Position numbers and translations under genes: made by a program
Source: Paramoeba atlantica
Taxonomy: Eukaryota > Discosea
Length of the DNA: 64,000 nucleotides
Assembly (NCBI GenBank): GCA_977017575.1
Contig: CDRNVI010000014.1
Coordinates: forward strand, 248,001-312,000
Direction: 5' to 3'
The notes under the pieces: generated by a model
The model's input: the letters and a program-made list of their open reading frames with translations, nothing else
The model's database searches: none
What the model was told of the DNA's origin: nothing
In this document: positions 44,686-58,600 of the stretch, in pieces
Layout of the letters: every line of letters starts with the position of its first letter
Position numbering within the stretch: position 1 is the first letter of the stretch

Positions 44686-45594
44686 GGAAGAAAGTACAAC
44701 GAAACGGCCAAATAAAGGTCTTTAACCACTAGAAGATTCTTGTCCACCCATGATTTCTTTCTTTTCCAACGCACGACGTTTCACGTTCAAACTAAAAAGA
44801 AAGGTAATTTCATAAAGTGGGGTCTAGTTGTCGTAGAGCCTAGTTATTTCGAGATGATACTTCCTAAGATACAATAAGAAATTTTTATTGCTGCATGAAT
44901 CTGATGCCACAAAAACTAAATAAAAAAAAATGCCGCTTTGCTGCAGGATGCATTCTCTTCAAAAGCAACGCTAACAGCGGGGGGCGTACCAGGGCATCGT
45001 ACAAAAGGACCTTTCATTCAGAAAATATCAGACACGTTACAACTGAATGTTCCGTACCGCTTTACGAAACTCTACGCTCTCGCTTGGTACACGTATCCGG
45101 AATCCTACGCATACCTCTGGCGAGATACTATTGGATCATCAACTTCATACGTGAGAATAGATGCCTATTCACACATGCTGAATAGATGCCTTCTGATTAT
45201 CTACTAAACCATTCTACAATGACGAACAGGGAAAGGCTAACCGCAAAGCTATGCCCCTGAAACGCAATTATTTTTTTAACCCCTGAAAACTTCACTGTTT
45301 CCGACAATTTTTTATGTCAGCATGTCATATCCATCTGAAAGGCCGAGGGCGATATCTCCACCTCTTTCTTCACATGAAGTGGTGACCCCTGAAGTCAGTA
45401 GTCACTTCAGCGACTCTGATTATCTGTGCACAGAGGACATGTCGGGGTAGGAATATTACATTTCTTCCACGTTACCGGAATACGCAACGTCTGATTCGGA
45501 AGATGATCCAAATTGGTATCCTGATCAACAAGTCTCGCACCCCTGTACCCACAGGTGGAGGACAGGAACGTCACCCCAATCTTCACCCCCCCGC
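44686..45594. other. 0.9-kb region with decayed plus-strand coding-like sequence
   Basis: There is no minus-strand gene. Two stretches read like protein on the plus strand (44938-45207 and 45322-45550), listed separately as a possible pseudogene. The remainder is AT-rich. Confidence 0.5.
44938..45550 (+). pseudogene. Possible decayed plus-strand coding sequence
   Basis: At 44938-45207 an 89-codon open frame without ATG encodes plausible protein, e.g. LNVPYRFTKLYALAWYTYPE and SYAYLWRDTIGSSTSYVRID. About 115 bp further on, from an ATG at 45322, 42 codons read SHFSDSDYLCTEDMSG up to TAG (45448-45450). The same frame continues after the stop as EYYISSTLPEYATSDSEDDP and NWYPDQQ. The Ser/Asp-rich style recalls the acidic N-termini of some transposase-derived proteins, but I recognise no family. 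It is the only coding-like plus-strand sequence in the window. Confidence 0.3.
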
Positions 45595-46413
45595 TCACCG
45601 CCTCCTCACATCATCAAACGTGAGCTGTTTCGGCCGCGGAATCTTCACCATCGGGTAATTCTCCATCGCCTTCATCTCCCCCCCCTCCACAAACCGTCTC
45701 TGTCCCTCCAACGCCATCCTCTCCGCCCGTCCCCCCCCCTCATCCTCACACACCCCCCTCTCCCTCCACGGCACCGGGGCCTTCCCCAGCCCCCCCGCGG
45801 CCATCGGGAGCCCGTGCCGCCCCCCGGTCGCGCGCTCCTCCTCCGCGGCGTGGATCTCCCGCAGCAGGAGCTCCACCAGCTTGCACAGCCCCAGGACGAA
45901 GGCGCACTGGGTGAGCAGGTAGCGGAGGGAGAGGGTGGGGCGTCGCCGGAAGGCCCTCCAGTACGTCTGGGGGGCGGGGACCCGGACGACGTGGTACCCG
46001 AACCGGGCGGAGGCGGGGGCGGGGGGGGGCGGGGCGTAGGCGAGCTCGCCGCGGGGGGGGGCGGGGGCTCGGGGGGTAGTGGGGTGGGAGGCGCGGAAGG
46101 GGGGGATGGGGGGAGGGGGGGGGAGGAAGGTGGGGGGACCGCTGGGGGGGGAGAGGGCGGTGGGGGTGGAGGGAGGAGGAGAGGGGGTCGGGGGGTTGGT
46201 CGGTTTTTTGGTGGATTTTTTACGTGGGGTGGGTGAGCGTGGGGGGGAGGTGGGGACAGAGACTAGGGAGGGGGTTGGGGGGTTGGTCGGGTTTTTTGGT
46301 TTTTTTTTGCGTGGGGTGGGGGAGTGGGGGGGAGAGGGGGGGAGGGGGGGTTGTGTGTGTGGGGTGGTTTTTTTTTGACGGGTGGGGTAAAGTCGTGGGA
46401 TGGCCCGGAGCAT
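45595..46413 (-). CDS. Hypothetical protein with one membrane segment and Pro-rich N-terminus
   Basis: No family is recognised for this protein of about 272 residues. The ATG at 46413 was preferred over one at 46491 because it gives MLRAIPRLYPTRQKK, a good mitochondrial presequence. The next 100 or so residues are Pro/Thr/Ser/Lys-rich with a duplicated block around TPRKK. The conserved-looking part starts near FGYHVVRVPAPQTYWRAFRR, followed by a hydrophobic helix (LLTQCAFVLGLCKLVELLL) and a charged helix. A final KIPRPKQLTFDDVRRR motif closes the chain. The layout suggests a small mitochondrial inner-membrane protein (inference). Confidence 0.65.
   Translation of the reverse strand: MLRAIPRLYPTRQKKTTPHTQPPLPPSPPHSPTPRKKKPKNPTNPPTPSLVSVPTSPPRSPTPRKKSTKKPTNPPTPSPPPSTPTALSPPSGPPTFLPPPPPIPPFRASHPTTPRAPAPPRGELAYAPPPPAPASARFGYHVVRVPAPQTYWRAFRRRPTLSLRYLLTQCAFVLGLCKLVELLLREIHAAEEERATGGRHGLPMAAGGLGKAPVPWRERGVCEDEGGGRAERMALEGQRRFVEGGEMKAMENYPMVKIPRPKQLTFDDVRRR
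46080..46380. repeat. G-rich low-complexity tract inside a CDS
   Basis: The plus strand has many GGGGG runs, and a block around GGTCGGTTTTTTGGTGGATT is roughly repeated about 80 bp further on (near 46280-46305). It encodes the Pro/Lys/Thr-rich N-terminus of the one-TM protein. Confidence 0.75.
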
Positions 46414-46620
46414 GGGGTTAGGAAGGTAGGGAAACCGTGTTTTGGGGGTTCGTGGGTGATAGGAAAGGAAAGGTAGGAACAAGATGTACACAGATAAAGC
46501 ATAAGTACAAAGAAAGTATAAAACTTAAAAAATGAGGGGTAAAAAACATCTCGTTTTCGCATGCGTTAAAATAGCAAGCAAGAAACATCGTTCTCACGAT
46601 TTACTGCCCTGTAAGCGGGT

Positions 46621-49600
46621 TTAATACTGTGTTGCTGCATCAAACCACTGTTTAATGATCTGGGATAAAATAACGGGAATGTGGCTCATATCCCGCACGA
46701 CAAGATAGTGAGCAAATGGGAAGTCTTCCAAGTAGGGTTGCCTGCGTACTCCTCCTTCCGGAGTAAACTCGACGGTTTCCATATCAAGAACGGAAGCACG
46801 TGAAGCGGGGGTTTCACCCGTAGCTTCGGATTGGCTTGGAGATGGAGGGGCGTCAAGTATTAATAGCACAATGATTTGCTCATTGGATTGTGCCCTACAT
46901 TGAAGCTCCCGAATCGCGGAACGGTCCTCAGTAATTTGACCGTCGGATAGGATAAACAGCAACTGGACTATGCGACTCGATCCTCGTGAAGTTTGTGTCG
47001 CGCTTCGGGCACGGTGGTAATCCATGTAGTCCAGCGTCTGCTCTAAAAATGTTTTGAAGCGCGTGCGACGTTGTGCAAAGGTAAGCTTACGCAGGCACTC
47101 CACCCCGGTAGTTTCCAAGTAGAATGGACTTTCAAAGGAGTGGCAAACGGTGAGGTCGTGTCCCAAAGCTAGGACAGCGAGTTCCCCAACCTCGAGCCGG
47201 TGGAGCGCCTGTGCGAGTAGCGCCACACAAGATAGACTCTCTCGTGTGACTCGATTCGCTTGCATACTGTAGCTGTCGTCTACTGCCAAAGCAATCTGGT
47301 ACTGTCTTTTTGAAGGCAGTGTACGACGTAGCCATATTTTATCTCGTCGGTAGTTGGATGCAAAATAGGGAATTAGCCTCCGTATGTTAAGTCGTTTGCC
47401 TGTTTTGTAGTCACCCTGAAGCCTGTCCACTTTCGTCGGTTGCAGTACGCAGCGTAGTTGTTCGCACAAGTGAGTGCTAAGCGGGGCGCTTTCCTGTAGC
47501 AGTGTAGACCACAGATCACCAGGCGACACGTCTGCACTGTTAGCACTTTTCTCGTCGGGCAAGGCATCAGCGGCATCAAGAACTTTGCGACCCGCAGAAT
47601 GAATCCCACGAACGTTGGTGTTCAATTTAGACTCGTTTTCTTTCTCCTCTACAGATTTCTGTATTCCTGGATCCATGTCTTTAACCTGACGTTCCACATC
47701 ACGCAAGGTTTCTTCTAGCTTCTCACACTGAACTTGCGATTGAATAGCTGCGGCTCCTAATTTTGCATTTATATTAGTTTCCTCCGCAAGCACATGTGCG
47801 TCTGCTGTGTTTTCATGCTTCGCAGCGTCCTGAGCTTCGACTTTGATCAATTCCGGAAGTATATCTACGTGCGGTATACTAGTTGGCTCCAATCGCGGTA
47901 GGGCCTTATCGCCCTTCGGGAAATTTTGCTTGCGGGAATCAGAGCTGTTTTCTGTTTTCTTCTGTCCGTCCAGCCGAGAAACAGCCCCATAACTACCCCC
48001 TGTGTTATCTTGTGCAAAATCAACATTTTCCGTGCCATCTAAAGATTCTTGAGGCATGTCAGAAGTAATATTTGTTTGCTCAGGAAGTGAGTGTGCGTTA
48101 TTTTCTTGATTGTTCTCAAGTGTATCCTTTGCTCCAGAAGTGGAAGAGCCGTTTGTGGTGGAACTTGACCCTAGCCCCTGAGTTCGATCACTAGGAGGAG
48201 TTTCGTGTGTCAAGTCGGTTGGTTGAGACGACACATCGTCTTGCTCATCCGTATCATCATGAGAGCCTTCCATCTCGGAGTCCAAGTTCTGCCCACAAGT
48301 AGCATCTTCTGATTTTTCGTCGCGATCGCTTTCGTCGTCGCAACTCATCTCCGAGTTTTCTTGCATAACGTCCTCAGAAGCACCATCTTCTGATAGTGAC
48401 GAAAATGCTTCATTTTCTAAAGATTTAGCTCTACCAGACTCAGATCCCGATTGAGCCTCTTCATCTTGCGAAATGAAACCATCATCCTTTTCCTTATGAA
48501 AATCGGAAATATCCATATCTTCGTTATTCCCATCTTTCTCGGACTGCATTGGACCAGTAGAGGAATCCTCCTTTTGTTTCTCTTCCGAGCCAGCTAAAGA
48601 TTCATTCTCTGACGCCCCTCCCTCGTCAGAATTTATTTGATCTTTATTAGTAGTGTTATTACCCGACTGACCAAATTCGTTCTCAATATCGCTATTCTGC
48701 TCACTGCTGTTTTCCGAATCTTCATTCAAAGATTCATATTCCTGTTCAAAATTTGTGGTCGCATCTATTGGCTTCTGTTCGTCATCACGATCTTGCTTCT
48801 CAGGTTTTTCGCCAGATTCGTTTTTCATGTCCTCAGAAGTCAAAAACTGATCTTCGTTTTCAAGTTCTTGGGTAACATCCTTTTTACCCTCACCGGAACC
48901 CATACCAGTCCCATCTTGGACATCCATATTTTCTATCTCTGAATTCTCTTGAGTGTCTGAAGTAGTGGTTGGAGAAAGTCCAGCAGTTCCCAAGCGCAGT
49001 GCCAGAGTAGACCAAAATAATGCTATTTTGAGTGTTTTGTGATGAATTGGAAGGGACTGAAGTACTAAGCTGTGTGCTGAGCGCAGCCATCGATTCTTTT
49101 TCTCACACATGCATTCTGTGCACTCCAGAAACGTAAGTTTTGTATATTCTAGTATATAGGTGTGCAGGTCGAAAGCGCGAGTTGGAAGTTTCAATTCGTG
49201 TTCTACCACGGAAGCATCTTCGCGTGCTCTCTTTTGCAATTTCTTTTTCTGGTGTTTTAAACATGTCTGACGCAAGTATGCTCCCCCTGATGAGTCAAAA
49301 AAATTCTGAAGCTTTCCGCTTAGTTCCGCTATGTCACCAAGATGAAAGCTCAATGAATTGATGCAATTTTCGTAGGGCAAGAGATCACTCTTTTGCGAAG
49401 ATTTGGCGTATGATAAGTATTCTGTCAGAGCACTTTTCACCTTCAGGACCTCTTCCAACCACTTTTGTACAGATTCCGCATTGCTACACGGTAGGTTACG
49501 GAGGATCACCTCCACATTGGAACATATTTTGTACATGGAAGCTTCAGAAGATAAAACCACCCACTCTCTACTTTCGTAGCTGGTCATTTGTATTAATGTA

Positions 49601-52600
49601 CAATGCAGTCGCCAAATTGAGTTGTAAAGATCGTCAATGAGACTTGTCATGTTTCGGGTATTGGTGCTCTCCTCAGACACACTGTTCCTCCCATTTAGAA
49701 AATAGCATATTGCAGTGCACAAAGATTCAATAGAATGACGTTGTAGAGTTGCACATGTGAAAATCGTCCTAGAAATATTTGTAATTTTCCTTAGTTGACT
49801 CGTTGAAACATCGCGTTGAAATCCTGACTCTTCAACATCTATAGTTCGTAAAAGAATATCGTATGTCGAGTACCACAGAGTGCTGCATGTTTTCTCTGGT
49901 TCTAGACATAAATGTTGGAAATTTCGTGTGGAAGGAGTTTGCGAAAACAGTATCCATGGTTCTCTAAAACGATAATCAGTGTGGCTTTGTGCAACAAAGT
50001 CAATTTCTGCTTCGCTCATTTGCAGTACTAAGTCTTTGAGCAGTCTTTGTTTCTGTATCAGCTGCTTTTCCATAAATAGCGATCCCCCGCATTCCTCTAG
50101 GATTTCCAAAATGTGAGACACATTGGTCTGTACTGATGAAAAACCTGCTTCTTCAAGATTTGGGCTAACGCTTTCCAAATCTTTATTAAACGCAGCCTCT
50201 GCTGACAAACGCAGAGTCGACCACATAGACGCCACCGACGTATCATGTGAAAAGTCCATGGAAACCGCCGTTTGAGTTTCTACGGGCTGATGTAAGAGGG
50301 TGTTGAATTCGTGTAGTGCGCGACCGAGTGCTGCCTGAGACTTTTGCGTGCAGTCTCGAAGGGCATGAAAAGAATCGTCCTTCCAGACTATACCGTACGC
50401 GAAACTGCGAATCTCAGCCTTGCGCCTGGCGTAGGATTCTGAAAGCAGTTTCTCAATATGGCTTTGGTACCCCTGCACGTAGTGAACCGTGTTTTCGATC
50501 ATAGATGCAAATTGGAGGAAGCGGTCATTCACTGGGATACTAGAGTGGCAAAATACGTTTTCTTCCTTCATCATAGATATTTCTGAACTCACAGCGTGGA
50601 GTAAGGAAATTCGTATCGAAAGCTCTCCAATAGGGGCACCTAGAAGAAATTCCCGTAAGTAGAAGTACATTTCCTTCGTAGAGGATAAATCTTCTGGAAG
50701 ATCCTGTCCGTGTTGAACAATTCGTGCGCGTATCACAGGAAACTCAAGAGATGCATTTCTTTCCTCATATAGGCGCATTTGGACAAACATTGCCTCATAA
50801 TTGTGTAGTTCTCGTTGTCTCATGGAGGACACAACCTTTTTCAAGGCTTTGAAATGCTCGTCTAGTACACTGATTTCATTCTTTGTGCGAGCTCCGCTCC
50901 ACTCGAAATAGTCCTTTAGTAAGACCTCAAATGTATTGACAAATTTCAGAACGGGTGTCGTGAGTGGCGGCATTTCGAAAATATGATTTATAAACCTATT
51001 TACTCTCAACAAGGCTTCGTCATCTGAATCCATCAAAATAGTTTCTTGAAGCTTAGAACGCAAGGGAGTCAAAACCTCTTTCGTGATGTGAACAATCTCC
51101 ACTGGGTTGGGTTCCTCCAGGCTAAATATCTTGTCAATCTTATGTTTGGAATTGTCACGCGATGTAAAGGGATTTCGCTCAGTGGGATCTAGGACTGTAT
51201 GAGAAGCTTCGAGCAATCCGGCAAGAATTCCAGACATGTTCCCTTCATTTAGTGACACGTTCTCAGATTTCGTACAATGCTTCCATTGAAGTCCACATTG
51301 AAATCCTGTCTTCCAGATGTCATGAGCCATTTCAAAAATTTCTGTTTTGGGTAAAATTGTGGGATGGTTGTCAAAATTAGTGTGAAGCACACGAGAAGCA
51401 TACTCTGGAACCTTAAGATGGTAGGATTTTCTTCGCATTGATTCAATGTACGTAAGTAGTACCTTGCGTGGAAAATCAGGAAGTCTGAGACCTGATCCCA
51501 ACTTTGATCTTGTTTTCTTCATGTCCATTCGGAGCCTTTCTTGAAAGTCACGCACGAGAAACGCATCATTAAATATTGCATAGTTGTCTTCCTCCGATTC
51601 CTTTCGAGTCTGCAATTCAAACTCAATATCCGAATGGAAACTAGGAAATATCTTCTCCAAAAGCGTTTCCGAATCGTACGTCGTCGAGTCGATATCAACC
51701 TGTTTACCGCCGTAGTATCGAAGTTCAATTCCACTCGTTAACTTTTCACCAATGTCCGTATTTTTCATTTGTATCCAAAAGTTTGAGTACATGTTTAGAA
51801 GAGAAATCAGCTCTTTTCCGTCGTGCCCCGGCTGTTGACACAAATAAGTTCGCTCTATGAACGTCGCGATTGTTTGCAGTCCTATCCAAATCGCATTTAT
51901 AGACTGATTCTTTTCGATGATTTGACGAATCGCTGTTTCAAGGGTATTGGAAAGATTTCCGTGAGAGGCAATCGGGAAGGAAACCAGATTCTTGAATATG
52001 GGAAACGCAGTGACGCCAAGCAATGATTCGTTTCGGTCAACAAGTACCTTTCCTGCATGACTTATCAAACGAATGCCAGCAGCAAAATATCGTGTTGACG
52101 GATGGCTCAACAACGACTCGTTATCAAGTACATCGAGGATACCTCCCGCCTGCTGGCGCATGTAATCAAATTCTTTTGTGGTAATAATGGAGTGCTTCGT
52201 GTCACTCAAACAACGATGCAAAACGCTAATCGCAGGAGTCACAGATTCGAGCATGTGAGCCATTCCATTAAGCATCACACCATAGAGTTGTTCCAAGAAA
52301 TTGAATTTAACATGTTTCAGCTGCTTCGAGCGGTATTTCGTCAAGTCTCTACGATATTGATCCTTCTGAAGGTCCACGAGATCAGAAATCAAAGACAGTT
52401 CGAGACACGGCGGGGGTACTAATACCGAGCCAATTGATTCTTCTAGTAATGACCATTGATCTAAAGCCAGTTGTGTGCGTGTGATATGCATTTCGTACTT
52501 CACGAACTTGCCCACTACAGACGGTAAGGCATAACACCAGCTGAATAAATAGCCGAAAACGATTAGAGTAAAGCACAACGATTCAAAGAATTGAGGAGAA

Positions 52601-55600
52601 TCAATTCCATGCATGTCAAGAATGTAATCTCTCCAAGAAGAGAAGTCTTTTTCGGGAACAGCTTCTGTATCTTTCTTCTGGTTTTTGTTAGCTTCAAAGA
52701 GGTCGTCCACAAGGCCACAGAAAGCCCTGTGTGTCAGAAAATGAGTCACATCACCAATATCTGGAATCGAGAGATTCAACAAACAATTTCGAAGTACATC
52801 GACGTCCTTGTTGGTTGACAGTTTTTCTAAGGAATTAACTGTCTTTAAAAAGGAGCTGAATGCACCCATAGAGATCTTCTGGCCTTCAGTTACGCTCAAG
52901 AAAAAGGACTCGGCTACCGTGACCCATAGAGAAGGAGAAATTCGATGTTGTACTTTTAAGTCGGACCAGTGATTCATTGAATTGCACCAAGAGTAAAAGT
53001 CACAAAATACCGAATCGCACTCACTTGTCCGCATCGTTGATTGGGAATTAAGGTGTATGTCCGGTATATGCAAAGCTCTGTCGCAACAAGCACCATAGGG
53101 TATAAATGAAATAGTCGCCATTTCTGCCGTGTTACGCATTTTCTCTGTCAAAGCAATTGCAGTAGTAGATATTCCCAGCTTTGGAAAAAGATATAAGGCA
53201 AGACCATCACCCAATTCATTCAATTTTTCTAGCCCATCGATGGCTTCGTGACGAAGCTCTTTGTGTAAAATATTCCATAATGTGAGACACTCCGTGATAG
53301 AGTGATTGGATAACTCTGAAAGGCACCGACTAAATTGGGTCATGCAACGAAAACTCTTCTCGGTAAGTAATTGACGCGTTTTCCCTAGTGGTATCGCGCC
53401 TCGCAAGTATGGATAAGCTAAATTTTCTAACCAATCGAGAAGTGGGCGCATTGTATTCGGCACATCTAGAAAAAAGTTTTTTTCCTCCGTAGCTAAGCCA
53501 TAAATAGAAGCAAAAATAATGCCACAAACAACTCGTAAAGCTTTAGGTAATTCTGGGGCCACCGAATAAATGTGCATAACGCCGCAAGGTTTCAATAAAT
53601 GAATCGCAATACTCCACGCACGTATGGCAGTTTCAGACACCTTTGGTGTGAGGGAGTCTTTCACTCTGAGTTCACGAGTAGGTGCAAAGTAGTCAAAAAA
53701 ATAAAGAAATCCTTTCAGTATGCTCAAACTCGAAATTGTGGGATGAAAAAATGAAGAAGTGCGGTTCGCTCGTACGCGTGATAAATTGTTTTGGGTGGCA
53801 TAAGCTTCATTCAGTGTTGAGACCAAATCATATGGCTTCCGAATATGTATTTCGTCGGAAGCATCCTGATTCGATTCGTCCATATACGCCTTAAAATGGT
53901 CGATTGGTGGCATGGGAGAGCCAGTTCTTAAACTCGCATTAACAACACAGGACGGATAGCTCGACGGGTCAATATTATTGGAGAAAATGTTCAACAGATA
54001 GGTAATGAATATCTCCCCATTTTTGTCTAACGCATACAGGCGGGCTGCTCGTATCATTGGCCGTGGATCGCCATTTGCACCGTATATCTCTTCTTGGAGA
54101 GTTCGAAGACGTTGTATCATTGAGAGTGATAAAGTTCCTTTCGATTCGTTGACCAAAATGTGATGCATGTCAGGGTTCTGGTTAAAACGAAATACGCGCT
54201 GTCCAAATTGAGACTCCCTCGTATAGTGGGCTTCGGTCGGGTCGATATTCCCATAATTCTTATCTATTGGGTGCTTCAGCTCAACTTTTTCGTGCTCAAC
54301 CGTCATAATAGAAGGAATGAATATCTCAATGCTTCGATTTCTCATAGCTCTGGAAAGAATACCGTTCCTAGGATCCATTGTCATAATAAGCTTAAAATTC
54401 TGATGCGGGTAGATTTCACAAGGTTTGCCGTCGACGACGCCTTGCTCGTTCACTATTAACCGACCTCCATGCTCCAACAAGCTGTTCAATCGATCTAAAA
54501 CCGTCGGGGAACACAGATTCGCATTTTCAAAAAGGAACCAATGCCCTTCTTGCACGGCACGTAGAAACAAACTATCCTTCCACGCAAATCCTGATTTCCT
54601 TGAGCCCATTTCTTGCGTGGGGTGGAAGCCCCCCAAGAGCTCCGCTGTGTCGCATCCAGCGGTAAAATGCATTTGCGTGAGTTTAGCGCCGCACATTCGG
54701 GCCGCGATGTGCACCAGAGTAGACTTCCCGGAGGAAGGACCCCCGCACAGACACACGGGGTGAAGTCCCGCCTGTAAGCACCAAATGAGCGTACGTAGCA
54801 CAGGGCTCTGAGAAGACAACAAATACAGAGATGGAGAAATCTTGCAGGTCGTTTGTGCCGGGGTCACGAAGGTTGAAACGGATGTAGTACCATTTAGAGC
54901 AGAATTGTTGGAGGTCTTCGCATTTGAAATAGAAAAAAAGCATCGGTTGTGAGAGACGACTCCGTTGTGAAACTCCCAGAGTGCACTTTCGCGTGCGCAC
55001 CGCAGACAAAGGTCAATCGTATGAGAAAGCCACTGCTCGTTGGAGTTTTGCGATATTAGTGTGCCGTTTTCTGTGCGATGTTCGGATACCCAAGCAACAA
55101 AGTCAGGCATGCGCGCAGCAACAAAAAATGATTCTCTGTACATAGAGTACGATTCATATGTACACAACCGTTGCAGAAGAACGCAATAAGCGGTATGAAT
55201 AATATGATGGACGATATCCGTGACATGCCCATCTTGCGAGAAAGTAAAACAAGCTGATTTCAGCCTATCTTTACTGGGAAATAGTGAGGCGATTAGCAAG
55301 TCCATCCAACGAAACAAATCCCGAACGTTAAACTCCATCAAACTCATATTTTCTACAGGTGATGCATGGCTAAGCAACCCGGATCTGTGCGGATCAGAAG
55401 AACGGGTATTTGCAAGAGTATGAAAGCGAGATATGACTTCCGCCATAAACTTTACCACAACATGTGGTAGGAAGTTGCCACTATGTTGATTTCTTGATTC
55501 CGCAACGCGCCACAAATCTTGAGATGACAAGGGCTGTACCTGAACAATGCTAAAACGGCTCAGAAAAGAACGGGGCAATCCCTTACGACCTCCACCATCC

Positions 55601-58600
55601 TGAAGAGGATTCTGTGAGGCAAATATTCTAAATTCAGGATGTGCAGAGACACTTGTGCAACTCTCAGGCAAGAACAAAGACCGCCGGTGGTCCAGAAGAG
55701 AATTTAACCCTTCTAAAACGGTTTGGGAGGCAAGATTCAGTTCGTCTAAGAGAATCCAAGTCCCATTTCGAACGGCTTGCAGCAGAAGCCCTTCACACCA
55801 CGTGACTTCCCCTCTTCCAGGAACAAAAGAACCGATTAGATCTGAGAGTTCCGTCTGCTCCCCAAGATTGATTCGTACAACTGGCCTGCCGGTAAGTGAT
55901 AAGGAGAGTGTTTCCACTAGAGATGTTTTTCCAGTTCCAGCGGCTCCTTCCAACAAAACAGCTCGTTCAGGCAATAGCATAGCTCTCATTATATTAGATA
56001 AATTTTTCAGCGTCGTTGGTGTGTCGAAAACATATTGTTGTTTTTTCGAAGACGGCAATTGTGGAACCTTCAGGGCGGAGCTGAGTTCCCAGAAAAGTTT
56101 ATCATCGCTACTCTCCTCTTCTTTGAGAAATACCACTTTTCCATGATGTAGAGACTCGGTTTCACTTATGCCCAACGATATCGACTTGGATATAAATTTC
56201 GCGAAATTCATTAAATCTCGCATGTTCGGACGCTGATGGATATCATCGTGCCAAGTTGCTTGTAAGAATGCGTCCCGTAGCGCAGCATCGGGTAAAATGT
56301 TTTTGACGGCTAGATCAAGATCCTCTGGGCACGTCATAGGTGGTACAAAAATTTCTGTAAACCGGTTCTTTAAGGCATCTGACAACTCTTTCTTTCCAAA
56401 ATCGCCTCCTGGGTTCATAGTAGCCATGACTAAAAAGTCGTGATGGGCATCTACCGGTTGTGTGGCATCAGCATATCCACGCTCGGAAAGAATGAGCGAC
56501 CTTGAATCATCAAGAACGGAATTCAAGCGCTCAATCACATTTTGCTCGGCTAAATTGATTTCATCCAACAGGACCATCGATCCCGTACGCATCGCACGTG
56601 TCACGGGACCATCGCACCACCGAAAACGAGGATGTGATGTATTTAAATTTCCGGTAGAAGACTCACTTCTATGTGATTCCGCCCCGGACTGAAGTTCCTC
56701 CATATGGGTCGGGTAAAGTCCGCCAATCAGATCAAAGGTGTCGGAGTTTTGATGACAGTTCACTGTGAAAAGATGGCGTTGTAAAATCTCACACCAGGCC
56801 TGACAGGCGGTTGTTTTTCCAGTGCCCGTATCCCCTACCAGTAAAATGCTCTCACGGTAAAGCACACAAAGCCCAATGAGAACAAGTATGCGCCTCATGG
56901 ATGTCGTAAGCCCCAGCGGTAAGGCTTCAATAGATTCCTTGTGCGGTCTCAACACCTCCCAGTTATTCCAGTCATACAAGGCAGCATCGCTGAGATCGAA
57001 ATAAGAATTTGGGGAACCATTATTCTTTTCTAGGTAAACATTGCGCTCACGTAACGAATTATGAGAAGGTCTGCATCTTCTCTGCAGTGTAGAGCGCACA
57101 AACTCACGTTCTGTTTCCGTGCGACAGCGATCCCCAAACAGAACCATGCCGTGCCATGCAAGTTCTTGCAACGTGCCGGGCCGGCGTTTAGCCCAACGAA
57201 ATAAATCGCGAGGAGTTAAGAACCCGAAACGGCCAGCAAGCACATGGGATTCGCTGCGAGCTCGCTGTAAGTCCTCCATAACGGCAATCATACGCCGTAC
57301 GAAATTTTCCGGCAGAGCAAAATGAGGTTGTGTTAGCATTTGTACAAGATCGGAGGACGTCATTTCTCCCACGTGAATTTCTAAAAATCGACTTCGAAAT
57401 GCTCTCGACAAGGCTTTTCGGCCTGAGTATCCCATTTGGCCGCATGGGTTTTGTGTAGCAAATAACCGGAAGTGGGCGTGTGGTATCAGTACCTCAGTGC
57501 TCTCCGGATGAACAAGTTCACGGTTATCGTCAAGAAGTCGATTTAGAGCCTCCAACACCTCACTGCTCGCAAGGTTCAACTCATCGAGTACGAGCCATGC
57601 TCCTGTCCGCACAGCAGAAATCAAAGGCCCTTCCACAAAGCGCAAGGAGCCGGACTCTGTTTGGGAGTACTGCCCCAGATACTCGGATAGCTCTGTTGCA
57701 TTGTGATTATTAATTCGAATGAATGAATGCCCCGTGGCTTCAGAGAGGTACCGCACTAACGTGGTCTTTCCTGTACTTGTAGGACCTTGAAGTAGTACTG
57801 CTTTGTTCGCGATGACACATCTGGACAAACTGGCAAGATGACGCATCACTGTTTCCGTGCAAACGAAATCGTCTCGCATGTTTACTGGTAAAGGACCCCT
57901 GGGGAGCAAATACCCTCCTACCAGGACTTTCTCAGGATGATGTCTCACATTCATTTTCTGGTTCTTGAAGTTAGGGAAGAGTGCATTTTGAATCATTTGG
58001 CGAACCTGGAGATCTCGCGGCGGGATCACCTGAGTAGCAAACGTCATGAGAAAGCCATCCATGAATGCCGTCTGTATTCCGTACACAGCAGCCTGTCCTG
58101 CTGCATAGCGCAAGGCACGGCACAATGTCCTAAGATTGTAGCAGGGTTTTTCAAAAGCGAAACCAACGTCACTTAAGCTGTGGGTATTTGAGCACAATTC
58201 AAGGTACAACAATACAATTTTTTCGGGAGACGGTGCTTGCGGAAGATTGCGAAGAAAGTGTTTCACAAGAATGAGGAGCTCTTCGGCTTCCTTCGGCTCA
58301 TCAACGTAAATTTCGGTAAACCGAGAGAGTAGGGATTGGGGCAGTGCCTTTTTTCCCGCGTCGGTTGGCGGATTCATGCAGGCGAACAAACGAAATTCGG
58401 GGTGCGTGTTGTCATTGTCTACGTCAAGGGTAGTAGCGATACGATCCAATACCTCGGTGGGCGCCAGATTTATCTCATCTAAAAGCAGCCATCCCCCGTT
58501 CTTCTTATTTTCTTGAAGCGCACCGTCATGGTAGGAAAAGAATGCCGGCGGCGTTCCTGCTTCCATTTGTTCCACAAGTGAGAAAACTTTATTGGAGATG

